64,000 bases of DNA, from NCBI GenBank assembly GCA_902612805.1, contig CACMEY010000003.1, positions 1 to 64,000 of the forward strand, given 5' to 3'. Positions 43,313-52,802 of this stretch are shown in pieces. The stretch is from an uncultured Alphaproteobacteria bacterium. Its GTDB lineage: Bacteria; Pseudomonadota; Alphaproteobacteria; HIMB59; GCA-002718135. Both the position numbers and the translations under genes were made by a program. The stretch's first letter is position 1. Each line of letters begins with the position of its first letter. The notes below the pieces were generated by a model, which did no database searches, was not told where the DNA came from, and saw only the letters and a list, made by a program, of their open reading frames with translations.

Positions 43313-44395
43313 TTATTTAAATAATTCTTTTATAAAAGGAAGCTTGGGCATACTATTTATAATTTTTAACTTAGTTAGTAAATTTGATTCACCCATCATA
43401 AAACTTTGGAATTCATTTCCATTTAGATTAGATGCGAGCTTTATAAATGACTTTCCATCTTCTCTGTTATTTTTTAAAAAATTAATAAAAACTTTATCCA
43501 TTTTTCTTTCTAAAAAATTATGGATATTTACATAGTTTTTCTTTGAACTTTTTAACAATTGGATTTGTTTTATAAGAAATGAAAAGGCATATCCAGTAGA
43601 AGGCTTGCAGGCACCTCCTCTAATACCAATATTGAAGATATTAGAATTAACTGATCTTTTCTCCTCTGCAAAAAACATTGGGATTACTCCTTTTTCTGAA
43701 CTCTGTTCTTTAAATGTATTAATATTATTTCTCTTCAAGTAATCATTTATTTTTTGTCTATACCAAGAGCTATGAAAAACATCTTTTGAAAAGACCGTCG
43801 ATTCAACAAGCGCTTTATTATGACTAAATGGTAGGATGTACATAAAATGTAAAACATTTTTTTCTTCTGTAAAGTGCATCAAGGTTAATTTATTTTCATT
43901 AAAAGTATTATCTGCTACCGTAATATTAATTCCAAAAAAATGTTGTAACAATTCACCTTTTTTTTCTTTTGTTGATCGTGAATCATATATGTTTTGAGCG
44001 TAATATATTTTGTTATCAGCAGTAATTATTTTAAAATAATTTTGTTCAGGAAAATATTGAACAACTTGTTTATTTACTATTTCTAAGTTATTTTTTGTTT
44101 CTAAACAGAATTTTTTCCAAGTTTTAAAACTTATGACACAATAAGGTTTGTCTAAACTTGTATGTGTTATATCAAGATTTTTGTTTCCAATAGTCCACTT
44201 GTACCATTTTTTTTCAATAATATTTTCAAAAGGCCTCATCCAATCTGTTAACCAAAAACCAAAAAAATTGTCTCTTTTATTTATGTCTTCACTTTCAAAT
44301 GCAATAATTTCATTAAAGCCATTTCCGTAAAGAATTTTATTTACTGCTAAACCACTAGGGCCTAAGCCGATTATAGCAGCTTTATAAATTTTCAT
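43313..44395 (-). CDS. crtY: Lycopene beta-cyclase CrtY
   Basis: A 360-residue FAD/NAD-fold cyclase converting lycopene to beta-carotene. It has an N-terminal dinucleotide motif IIGLGPSGLAVNKIL, GFWLTDWM, and the family motif RGGACKPSTGYAF near residue 265. It overlaps crtB by 14 bp. Confidence 0.92.
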   Translation of the reverse strand: MKIYKAAIIGLGPSGLAVNKILYGNGFNEIIAFESEDINKRDNFFGFWLTDWMRPFENIIEKKWYKWTIGNKNLDITHTSLDKPYCVISFKTWKKFCLETKNNLEIVNKQVVQYFPEQNYFKIITADNKIYYAQNIYDSRSTKEKKGELLQHFFGINITVADNTFNENKLTLMHFTEEKNVLHFMYILPFSHNKALVESTVFSKDVFHSSWYRQKINDYLKRNNINTFKEQSSEKGVIPMFFAEEKRSVNSNIFNIGIRGGACKPSTGYAFSFLIKQIQLLKSSKKNYVNIHNFLERKMDKVFINFLKNNREDGKSFIKLASNLNGNEFQSFMMGESNLLTKLKIINSMPKLPFIKELFK

Positions 44396-45263
44396 TTGGA
44401 AGAATATCTCTTATTTTTTGATATTTATAATTCATCAATGGAATAAAAATGAAAAGGAAAAGTGATTTAATTGTAATAAAAGATTTTTCTAATGAGTTTA
44501 AATATATTCTTTCTCTCAAATATTTTTTTTTATTAGATTTTATTTTTATACCAATACCTCTATAAACATTAGCCGCAATGAATATTCCCAGTCTAGTAGA
44601 GAGGGGTATATATTTCAAACCAGCAAAACCATTTTCATAAAACTTTTCTGATAAAGTTATTACTTTATGAATTGCATTCGATATTTTTTCATCATTTTCT
44701 GAAGTAAATTTATTTAGATTGTTTAAGTCTTTTAAAGAAATATTAGGTATCCAACTAGCTGGTAAATATATTCTTTTAATTTTTGAGTCTTCATAAACAT
44801 CGCGTGCTATATTAGTTAATTGCATACCAATTCCTAAATCAATTGCAGATTTTGATGCTTTTTTATGTTTTACTCCTATAATTTTAGACATCATTAAACC
44901 AACAGTCCCAGCAACATGGTAAGAGTATTTTATAAGCTCCTCTTTATTTTGAATTCTAATATTCTTCTGATCCAAAATTAATCCGTCAATTAAATCGATA
45001 AGAATAGCATTATTAATGTTATTTTTTTTTAAAAAAATATTTATCTTATTGTTTTTATTATTTTTAATTTCCTCAATTGAGTTTTTAAAATAGTTAGATT
45101 GGTCTTGGCTATGCTTATCAGCAATATCATCAAAATATCTACAAATTGAATATAGAATACCAGCATTTTTTTTTGAACTTTTTGGTAAAAAAAAACTTGC
45201 CCAATAAAAACTTTTACCTTCTCTTTTAAGGTCGGTCGACGAATTTAGTTCTAAATCAATCAT
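44382..45263 (-). CDS. crtB: Phytoene synthase CrtB
   Basis: A 293-residue enzyme condensing two GGPP to phytoene. The two Asp-rich sites are visible: YFDDIAD (43-49) and IARDVYED (about 154-161). The opening REGKSFYWASFFLPK is the family start. It lies 2 bp after crtI. Confidence 0.95.
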   Translation of the reverse strand: MIDLELNSSTDLKREGKSFYWASFFLPKSSKKNAGILYSICRYFDDIADKHSQDQSNYFKNSIEEIKNNKNNKINIFLKKNNINNAILIDLIDGLILDQKNIRIQNKEELIKYSYHVAGTVGLMMSKIIGVKHKKASKSAIDLGIGMQLTNIARDVYEDSKIKRIYLPASWIPNISLKDLNNLNKFTSENDEKISNAIHKVITLSEKFYENGFAGLKYIPLSTRLGIFIAANVYRGIGIKIKSNKKKYLRERIYLNSLEKSFITIKSLFLFIFIPLMNYKYQKIRDILPNENL

Positions 45264-45265
45264 TG

Positions 45266-46741
45266 TTATTTTAATTCAGATTTGATGATATTTTCAACAA
45301 CTTTAGCTGAGGAAAGAACACCTGGTATTCCAGCCCCAGGATGAGAGCCTGCTGCAGAAAAATATAAATTTTTAATTTTTTTGTCTTTGTTGTGATATCT
45401 AAACCAAGCTGACTGTGTAAAAATTGGGGCTATAGAAAATCCTGCTCCGTGCATAGAATTGTAATCGTTTTTAAAATCTTTAGGGTTCATCCAAAAAACA
45501 TCTGTAATACTCTTTTCTAAATCTGGCATAATTGTTTGTGATAATTCTTTAACTATCTTATTTTTAAGGTTTTCTGATTCAACATCCCAATCAATTTTGC
45601 CTTGTAAATTGGGTACTGGGCATAGAACATAAAAACTATCACATCCTTCTGGAGCAAACGATTTATCAGTTGCGGTAGGTCTATGAATATATAAAGAAAA
45701 ATCTTCTGATAATATTTTATTTTTAAATATATCATGAAGTAAAGATTTAAATCTTTCAGTCATCCAAATAGTATGATGAGCAACTTTATGGTATTGTTTT
45801 TTCGTACCAAAGAAAAGAACAAAAAGTCCCATTGAATACAATAAGTTTTTTTCTTTAAATACTGGTCTTGTTAAATTTTGTTTTTTTAAAAGTTTGGAGT
45901 AAACCATGGGTGGGTCAGCATTACAAACAACCAGATCTATATTGGAAATCTCTTCATTGTTTGTTAATATTTTTGTTATCCTATTATTTTCAACAATAAA
46001 TTCTTTTGCCTCTGTATTTGTTTTTATTTTAATACCACAATCAATCATTAATTGTTTTAGTTCAGATACGATTTTACCAGTTCCACCCATACAAAAAAAT
46101 ACGCCCCATTTTCTCTCTAAATAATGAATCAAAGCGTAAATAGATGTTGTTGTGTGTGGATCACCTCCAACTAAAAGTGGGTGAATTGAAAATGCTTTTC
46201 TAAGATATGGATTTTTTAGATAACTATTTACAAGTTGAGATACTGTGAAATAACTTTTTAAAATAATTAAATTAGGAATAACGCCTAACATTTTAAAAAA
46301 AGAAATAAATGGTTTGTCAGCTAATTGTGTGAACCCTACATCAAAAATTTTTTTTGATTGATCTAAGAGTTTAGAATATCCTTTGATGTCTCTATTGTCA
46401 TATTTGCTTATTTCGTTATTTGTCTTTTCGATAGTAGAACAATAATCAAAAGTTTTACCATCATGAAAATAATATCTATACCAGGGCTCAAGAGGAACAA
46501 AACTCAAATAATCTTCTCTTTTTTTTCCAAATAGACTAAATAATTCATCAAAAAGAAATGGTGCTGTTATAACTGTTGGTCCAGCGTCATGTTTAAAACC
46601 ATTCACTTCAAAAACTCTTGCTCTTCCTCCAAGCTCGTCTAGTTTTTCAATAATTGTTGTATCATAGCCTAATTTTTTTAGTCTTAGACTAATCGCAATA
46701 CCTCCAAAACCACTTCCTATAACTACTGCTTTTTTTCCCAT
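45266..46741 (-). CDS. crtI: Phytoene desaturase CrtI
   Basis: A 491-residue FAD enzyme converting phytoene to lycopene. The dinucleotide motif is VIGSGFGGIAISLRL (7-21) followed by LGGRARVF. The C-terminal flavin signature is FSAAGSHPGAGIPGVLSSAKV. It is the first gene of the operon; the 57-bp gap to the divergent editing-protein gene must hold the promoter. No crtE (GGPP synthase) accompanies it. Confidence 0.96.
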   Translation of the reverse strand: MGKKAVVIGSGFGGIAISLRLKKLGYDTTIIEKLDELGGRARVFEVNGFKHDAGPTVITAPFLFDELFSLFGKKREDYLSFVPLEPWYRYYFHDGKTFDYCSTIEKTNNEISKYDNRDIKGYSKLLDQSKKIFDVGFTQLADKPFISFFKMLGVIPNLIILKSYFTVSQLVNSYLKNPYLRKAFSIHPLLVGGDPHTTTSIYALIHYLERKWGVFFCMGGTGKIVSELKQLMIDCGIKIKTNTEAKEFIVENNRITKILTNNEEISNIDLVVCNADPPMVYSKLLKKQNLTRPVFKEKNLLYSMGLFVLFFGTKKQYHKVAHHTIWMTERFKSLLHDIFKNKILSEDFSLYIHRPTATDKSFAPEGCDSFYVLCPVPNLQGKIDWDVESENLKNKIVKELSQTIMPDLEKSITDVFWMNPKDFKNDYNSMHGAGFSIAPIFTQSAWFRYHNKDKKIKNLYFSAAGSHPGAGIPGVLSSAKVVENIIKSELK

Positions 46742-46798
46742 TGTTAATTTTGTAATTATATTTAAATACCTTATTTCTTAATAAATATAATATTATTT

Positions 46799-47311
46799 AT
46801 GCTTACAAAGACAGATTTATTTGAATTACTTAGTATAAAAAATAAAGATTTTCAAATACATGATCATGATCCTTTATTTACAGTTGAAGATTCTGAAAAT
46901 CTAAGAGGTGAAATTAAAGGGGCACATACAAAAAATTTATTTTTAAAAAATAAAAAAAATAATTTTTTTCTTTTTAGTTGTGATGAAAATGCAAAGGTTG
47001 ATTTAAAGCTATTTTCTAAATCAATCGATGCTAAGAATTTATCATTTGCAAATGCTGAATATTTAGAGCAGTTTTTAGGTATAAAGCCAGGATCAGTCTC
47101 CCCATTTGCCCTTCTTAACGACAAACATAATGTTGTTGAATTTTACTTAGATCAAAAACTTTTTAACAGTGAATTAATTAACTTCCACCCCCTAATTAAC
47201 ACAACAACTATAAGTATAAAGACTTCAGAGTTTATAAACTTCCTCCTTGAAAATAATAAAAAAATTCATATTTTTTCTTTGGATAGTTATAGTATAGTCA
47301 AATCTTTATGA
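46799..47311 (+). CDS. Prolyl-tRNA editing (YbaK/ProX-type) deacylase
   Basis: A 170-residue YbaK/aa-tRNA deacylase domain protein that removes mischarged Ala or Cys from tRNA-Pro. The opening HDHDPLFTVEDSENL and the HTKNLFLKNKK and GIKPGSVSPFALLND motifs are family hallmarks. It overlaps the YbbN-like gene by ATGA. Confidence 0.88.
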   Translation: MLTKTDLFELLSIKNKDFQIHDHDPLFTVEDSENLRGEIKGAHTKNLFLKNKKNNFFLFSCDENAKVDLKLFSKSIDAKNLSFANAEYLEQFLGIKPGSVSPFALLNDKHNVVEFYLDQKLFNSELINFHPLINTTTISIKTSEFINFLLENNKKIHIFSLDSYSIVKSL

Positions 47312-48174
47312 GTGAAAATACAAATATAATCGATGTTACTGAAGCAGAGTTTAATGATCAGGTTATTGAGGCAAGTGAGAGAAAATTAATTGTTGTTGAT
47401 TTTTGGGCTCCTTGGTGTGGTCCTTGTAAACAATTAACACCAATTTTAGAAAAAATAATATCAAAATCAGGGGATAAAATCACTTTAGTAAAAATAAATA
47501 TTGATGAAAATCAACAAATTGCTGCTCAATTAAGAATTCAATCAATTCCTACTGTCTACGCTTTCAAAGATAAACAAATTGTTAATGCATTTCAGGGCGT
47601 TATTCCTGAAGGCCAAATTATTGAATTTATTGAAAAGTGTTTAGGGTCTAAAATTAATGAAGACTTCACTGAATTTTATAATGAAATAGAAAGTGCTATG
47701 GCTGAAAATAAGTTTGAAGAAACTAAAGACACTCTTCTAGAATTTATTTCTAAAAACTCAGACGAAATTAAAGGTATTTGTTTTTATTTAGAGTGTTTGA
47801 TTGAACTTAAACAATTTGAAGAGGTTGAGATGTTCATTAGTTCATTAGAAAAAGATGTACAAAGTAAGGATGAGGTTAAACAGGTTTTAAAAAAAATGGA
47901 AATTGTGAAAAATAATTCATCCGGACCAAATATAAATGAGTTGCTTGGCAAACTTGAGAGTGAACCAAATAATATTGATTTAATTTTAGAAATATCAGAT
48001 AAATATTTTTCAATGAAACAATATGAAAATGGAATGGATTTGCTTCTAAAAAATTATCCAAAAAATAAGGATAGTATAAAAAATAAGATGGTAGAATTTT
48101 TTGCTGTACTTGGAAATACTGATCAAATTACTATTCAATATAGGAAAAAACTTTCACAATTGATGTTTTCATAA
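47308..48174 (+). CDS. YbbN/CnoX-like thioredoxin-TPR protein
   Basis: A 288-residue cytoplasmic protein. The thioredoxin domain (about 8-112) has WCGPC at 36-40 and the cis-Pro QSIPTVYAF. It is followed by TPR-like helices (about 120-285). The layout is that of CnoX/YbbN co-chaperones; the intact CXXC suggests redox activity as well. It sits in the conserved editing protein / thioredoxin / LON-domain order. Confidence 0.88.
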   Translation: MSENTNIIDVTEAEFNDQVIEASERKLIVVDFWAPWCGPCKQLTPILEKIISKSGDKITLVKINIDENQQIAAQLRIQSIPTVYAFKDKQIVNAFQGVIPEGQIIEFIEKCLGSKINEDFTEFYNEIESAMAENKFEETKDTLLEFISKNSDEIKGICFYLECLIELKQFEEVEMFISSLEKDVQSKDEVKQVLKKMEIVKNNSSGPNINELLGKLESEPNNIDLILEISDKYFSMKQYENGMDLLLKNYPKNKDSIKNKMVEFFAVLGNTDQITIQYRKKLSQLMFS

Positions 48175-48175
48175 C

Positions 48176-48769
48176 ATGGAAATCCCTATTTTTCCTTTAA
48201 ACGGTGCCGTCCTTTTTCCAGGAACAAGCTTGCCTCTGAATATATTTGAAAAAAGATATATTGAGATGGTTGACTATGCTCTTTCAAAGGAAAGATACAT
48301 AGGCATGATACAATCTGATGAAAAAAATAAACTCTATAATATTGGTTGTATTGGAAAAATTCATAGTTTTAGTGAAACAACAGATGGGCGATATTTAATT
48401 AGTCTACAGGGTACTAATTGTTTTAAAGTTAAGAAAGAGTTAGAAAAAAAATATAAGTTTAGGTTGGTTGAGGCTGAAATGTTGGATTTTGAGGAAGATA
48501 AAAACATTATAAATGAAAAACAAAAAAATAATCTTTTAGACAAGTATAGCCAATATATTAAAGTCAAAAAAATTAACTTAAACTTGGAAGAAATTCAAAA
48601 TATTGATTTTAATCAAATTATTAAGTTTATAGCAATGATATCCCCTTTTAGTGACATTGAAAAACAGGTTCTTTTGGAAACAAAAAATTTAAGTGATTTT
48701 TATAAAAAACTTCATTCGATTTTGGAACTTGAGATCGTTGAAGATAATAATAGTAAAACTATTAATTAA
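48176..48769 (+). CDS. LON substrate-binding domain protein
   Basis: A 197-residue stand-alone Lon N-terminal (PUA-like) domain protein beginning MEIPIFPLNGAVLFPGTSLPLNIFE-like (the first part is diagnostic), with YIGMIQ and GCIGKIHSF. It has no ATPase or protease part. It is presumed to bind peptides or substrates, function unproven. The 3' end overlaps the convergent hydroxylase gene by 8 bp. Confidence 0.88.
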   Translation: MEIPIFPLNGAVLFPGTSLPLNIFEKRYIEMVDYALSKERYIGMIQSDEKNKLYNIGCIGKIHSFSETTDGRYLISLQGTNCFKVKKELEKKYKFRLVEAEMLDFEEDKNIINEKQKNNLLDKYSQYIKVKKINLNLEEIQNIDFNQIIKFIAMISPFSDIEKQVLLETKNLSDFYKKLHSILELEIVEDNNSKTIN

Positions 48770-49943
48770 TACCCATAGCAAAATCACTTATCTGATTTTT
48801 TAATTTTTTACTTCTCTCTATTAAATTAATAGCTGAAAATCTTGCATAATTAAAAAAAGTATTGTCTAATTTAAAGACACTATCAACTTTATCGGTAATT
48901 TGATACAACCTATAGGCTTTGAAAAAATTATCTTTCTGAAATTCTTTACAAAATATTTCATCTCCCAATTCCAAACCTAAAGAGTTATATTTTTTTACTA
49001 GATTATATACACTTTCTACATCTTGCATGCCTAAATTCCACCCTTGTCCTGCGATTGGGTGAAATGAGTGAGCTGAGTCACCTAAATAAATAATTCTATT
49101 CTCAAAAAATTTAGAGTTTAAATGAGCTTTTAAAGGAAAGGTTTGTTTGGTAATTATTTTTTTTATCTCACCTACACTTCCATGTATCTTTTCATTTAGA
49201 ATGGAAATAATTTCATTATCGTCTAAGGTTAATAAAGAGTTTATAAATTTATTAGTGTTTGTCCAAACTATAGAACTTTGAAATTGATTTTTATTTTTTT
49301 GCATTGGTAAAATTGCAAGAGGTCCGTTTTTAAGAAAGAACTCGAAAGCAGTGTTATTGTGATTCTTGGAGTGATAAAAATTTATTACAATTGCTTTTTT
49401 TTTATAATCTTTTCTATAAATTGGTGTTTTAAAAATTTTTCTTATTGAGCTGTTTTTCCCATCACACGCAAAAAGAATATTTGTATTAACATAGAAATTA
49501 TTTTGCTTTGTTACAATTCTGTCACCTTGATAAAAAATATCTTTAATAGAAACATTGTTAAAAATTTCTACATTTTTTTGTTTTTGTAATTTTTTATAAA
49601 GGCAATCAAGTATAAACTCATTTTTGACTATATAACCAAGATTGGATTTTCTTCTTTGGTTGTCAAAATAGATTTTGTTAGATTGATTTCTGTCTATTAT
49701 TTGAATATTCTTTATTGGTTCTGCATAATTACCAATTTCATTCCAAATATTTATTTCTTCAAGAAACTTTTTCGTACCCTCTGAAATTGCTGTCGTTCTT
49801 TTATCTAAAATATTTTTATGATCAAATTTAGCATTTTGCTCTAAAACTACTACTTTGTTGCCAAGTTTAGAAAGTGAATATGCTGTAACAACCCCTATTA
49901 GACCCCCTCCTATAATATTGATGTTTGATTGAATTTCTTTCAT
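48762..49943 (-). CDS. UbiH/COQ6-type FAD-dependent ubiquinone hydroxylase
   Basis: A 393-residue flavin monooxygenase of ubiquinone synthesis. The dinucleotide motif is IIGGGLIGVVTAYSLSKLG (about 10-28). The second FAD motif is YLGDSAHSFHPIAGQGWNLG, typical of UbiH/UbiF/COQ6. Which ring position it hydroxylates cannot be told. Confidence 0.9.
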   Translation of the reverse strand: MKEIQSNINIIGGGLIGVVTAYSLSKLGNKVVVLEQNAKFDHKNILDKRTTAISEGTKKFLEEINIWNEIGNYAEPIKNIQIIDRNQSNKIYFDNQRRKSNLGYIVKNEFILDCLYKKLQKQKNVEIFNNVSIKDIFYQGDRIVTKQNNFYVNTNILFACDGKNSSIRKIFKTPIYRKDYKKKAIVINFYHSKNHNNTAFEFFLKNGPLAILPMQKNKNQFQSSIVWTNTNKFINSLLTLDDNEIISILNEKIHGSVGEIKKIITKQTFPLKAHLNSKFFENRIIYLGDSAHSFHPIAGQGWNLGMQDVESVYNLVKKYNSLGLELGDEIFCKEFQKDNFFKAYRLYQITDKVDSVFKLDNTFFNYARFSAINLIERSKKLKNQISDFAMGIN

Positions 49944-49990
49944 AATTTTCTTCGAATTACCATAATCTAAATGTATTACAATCTAACTAT

Positions 49991-52222
49991 ATGTTCAAGT
50001 ATGGTTCAATTAGAAATTTTATTGTTAAATTTTTAGTAGGAATAATTTTATTTGCATTTGGACTAATTTATTTTACCAGTCTTTACTCATACTCTGCAAA
50101 TGATCCAGGTTTTAATCAATTAAATTACAATATTAATGACAGCAATATTGAAAATCTTATAGGTTTTTTTGGTGCTTATTTATCAAGTTATTCATTAATT
50201 TTTATTGGAACACTAAGTTATTTATTGGCGTTTTTTATAATACTAGAGGGCGTAAAATTGTTTTTAGGTATTACTAGCAAGTTTATATTTTTGAAATTTT
50301 TATCGAACTTGACAGGAATAATTCTTATTAATGTTTCCATAAAATCAGTTGATGTAACCTTGTTAAAAACAGGTTTAGTTTCACAGTTCCTAATCGATTT
50401 ATTTACAAGTATAAATTTAAATCTTCTAGAAAATATTTTTTTTTATTTTATTATAAATTTTTTACTTTTAATATTTGGTATAGTTTTAATATTTTTATCT
50501 TTTAGAATAAATTTTTCTTGGATAAATAAATTATTTTCTTTCTTAAAAGTTTTTAAGTATTTGAAATTTTTATTTTCTGTATTTGCTTTATTCAAATATA
50601 TAAGTTTTAGAACAAAGATTACAAAAAAATCATTAAGAAGTGAGCCAACAATTAAGAAAAGAAATTATGTTAATTTAAGGAAAAAAAATAATAATTCTAA
50701 AACTAATAAACAACTAGAACTTGATAATTTTAGCTTTAACCTTCCATCTAAAAATTTACTTTCAAAATCAAATTTTAAAAATAATAAATACAGAGAATTA
50801 GAAAAAATCAACACTGAAGCAGCTATTAAGTTAGAAAAAACACTATCTGAATATGGTGTAGAAGGAAAAATAGTTGGTTTTAGTAGTGGTCCAATTGTAA
50901 CTTTATTTGAATTTATTCCAAATGCAGGAATAAAATCTAGTAAAGTAATAGGTTTGTCTGATGATATTGCTAGAGCAATGTCTTCTATTTCTGCTAGAAT
51001 TTCAACTCAGCCTGGCAAGACAAGCTTAGGTATCGAAATACCAAATACTAAAAGAGATAGTGTTTTATTTGGAGATTTAATTGAAGAAGACGAATTTCAA
51101 ATTGAAAATGATTCTCTTACTCTTGCATTGGGAAAAGATATATCTGGCAAAAGTATTTTTGCAAATTTAGAGCGAATGCCGCATCTCTTAATTGCAGGTA
51201 CAACTGGCTCTGGTAAATCAGTGGGTATAAACACCATGATACTGAGTATACTTTATAAATTCAAACCTAATGAATGTAAGCTAATATTAATAGATCCTAA
51301 AATGTTAGAATTAAGCATTTATGAAGACATTCCACATTTATTAACGCCAGTTGTAACTGATCCAAAGAAAGCAGTCTTTGCTCTTAAATGGGTAGTTAGA
51401 GAGATGGAAAACAGATACAAGTTAATGAGCTCATTAAATGTAAAAAATATAGATTCTTATAATGATAAAGTTTTAAGAACTATTTCGTCTGGAAGAAAAC
51501 TGTTTAGGGAGGTTCAAACTGGTATAGATGATGATACAAGGATGCCAATTATTGAAAAACAAGAAATTCTTCTTGAAAAAATGCCATTTATTGTTGTGGT
51601 GATTGATGAAATGGCTGATTTAATGATGGTGGCTGGAAAAGAAGTTGAGTCATTAGTTCAAAGATTAGCACAAATGGCAAGAGCATCTGGGATTCACTTA
51701 ATTACAGCCACACAAAGACCTAGTGTTGATGTGATTACAGGAACAATAAAAGCAAATTTTCCAAGTCGTATTAGTTATAAAGTATCAAGTAAATTTGATA
51801 GCAGGACAATACTTAACGAAATGGGTGCAGAGCAATTATTGGGCAGTGGTGACATGTTGTTTTTAGAAAATGGCAGTATAATAAAGAGGTTGCATGGTGG
51901 TTTTGTGTCAGAAAATGAAGTTGAAAAAGTTGTTAGTTATATAAAACAACAGGCTACATTTGATTATAAAAAAGAAATATCATTATCAGAAGAAGAATTA
52001 AGTGTTTCAAATTCTGATGATTTAATTTCAAATAATAATGATGATTTATATGGTAAGGCAGTTGATATTGTTATTAAACAACAAAAAGTTTCAACAAGCT
52101 ATATTCAAAGATATCTTCAGATCGGTTATAATAGAGCAGCAAGAATAGTAGAAAAGATGGAAGAGGATGGAGTTATAAGCGAAGCAAATAACGCAGGTAA
52201 AAGACATGTTCTTAAAAAATGA
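49991..52222 (+). CDS. ftsK: DNA translocase FtsK
   Basis: A 743-residue protein. The N-terminal four to five membrane helices span about 10-205, a short linker follows, and then the RecA-like motor with Walker A GTTGSGKSVGIN (about 403-414) and Walker B VVVIDEMADLM. The C-terminal gamma winged helix (about 680-743) ends with ...RKAARIVEKMEEDG-type KOPS-reading sequence (here NRAARIVEKMEEDGVIS). It is at the short end for FtsK because of a very small linker, in keeping with genome reduction. It overlaps lolA by 17 bp. Confidence 0.96.
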   Translation: MFKYGSIRNFIVKFLVGIILFAFGLIYFTSLYSYSANDPGFNQLNYNINDSNIENLIGFFGAYLSSYSLIFIGTLSYLLAFFIILEGVKLFLGITSKFIFLKFLSNLTGIILINVSIKSVDVTLLKTGLVSQFLIDLFTSINLNLLENIFFYFIINFLLLIFGIVLIFLSFRINFSWINKLFSFLKVFKYLKFLFSVFALFKYISFRTKITKKSLRSEPTIKKRNYVNLRKKNNNSKTNKQLELDNFSFNLPSKNLLSKSNFKNNKYRELEKINTEAAIKLEKTLSEYGVEGKIVGFSSGPIVTLFEFIPNAGIKSSKVIGLSDDIARAMSSISARISTQPGKTSLGIEIPNTKRDSVLFGDLIEEDEFQIENDSLTLALGKDISGKSIFANLERMPHLLIAGTTGSGKSVGINTMILSILYKFKPNECKLILIDPKMLELSIYEDIPHLLTPVVTDPKKAVFALKWVVREMENRYKLMSSLNVKNIDSYNDKVLRTISSGRKLFREVQTGIDDDTRMPIIEKQEILLEKMPFIVVVIDEMADLMMVAGKEVESLVQRLAQMARASGIHLITATQRPSVDVITGTIKANFPSRISYKVSSKFDSRTILNEMGAEQLLGSGDMLFLENGSIIKRLHGGFVSENEVEKVVSYIKQQATFDYKKEISLSEEELSVSNSDDLISNNNDDLYGKAVDIVIKQQKVSTSYIQRYLQIGYNRAARIVEKMEEDGVISEANNAGKRHVLKK

Positions 52223-52802
52223 AAAGTATTTATTACTTATATTAGTAATAGTTTTTTATTTTTTTACCTTTAAAGCATATTCATCCTCTGAAGACAAAGA
52301 AGGGGTATTAAATTATTTAAGTTCGCTAAGTGATTTTTCTGCTTCTTTTCTGCAAAGTGATGGAGAAAACTTAAGTGAAGGCGTAGTATATATAGGTAAA
52401 AAAAGGGTCAGAGCAGAGTATTTTTTACCAACAAAAATTCTAATAATTTTAGCTGAAGATAAGGCGATGTATTATGATTACGTGCTTGAAGAGGATGAGT
52501 TTTTTAATCCAAAAAATACTAATGCTTGGTTCTTTTATGACATATTTAGAAACCCTTACTTTTTTGAAGATGGAAAGATAGAGGTAAAGAATAATGAGTT
52601 AATACTTGAAAAAAAAGGAATTGATAATGAAGAAAAAAATTTTGTTATAAGAGTATTGTTTGAGAAAAAACCATTGGTATTAAGGGGAATAGAGGTGATA
52701 ATTAATGATGATATTCTTAAGCTGTCAATTTATAATCATAGTTACAATAAAGTTTTTGATAACAATTTTTTTAAACTTATAAATCCTAATTTTTTAAATT
52801 AA
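52206..52802 (+). CDS. lolA: Outer-membrane lipoprotein carrier LolA-like protein
   Basis: A 198-residue periplasmic protein with a signal peptide (about 8-26) and LolA-type sequence: LSDFSASFLQSDGENLSEGVVYIGKKRVRAEY (family start, split by the usual Gly). It carries lipoproteins from LolCDE to the outer membrane. Position after ftsK is conserved in alphaproteobacteria. The stop shares TTAA with the convergent regulator. Confidence 0.85.
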   Translation: MFLKNEKYLLLILVIVFYFFTFKAYSSSEDKEGVLNYLSSLSDFSASFLQSDGENLSEGVVYIGKKRVRAEYFLPTKILIILAEDKAMYYDYVLEEDEFFNPKNTNAWFFYDIFRNPYFFEDGKIEVKNNELILEKKGIDNEEKNFVIRVLFEKKPLVLRGIEVIINDDILKLSIYNHSYNKVFDNNFFKLINPNFLN

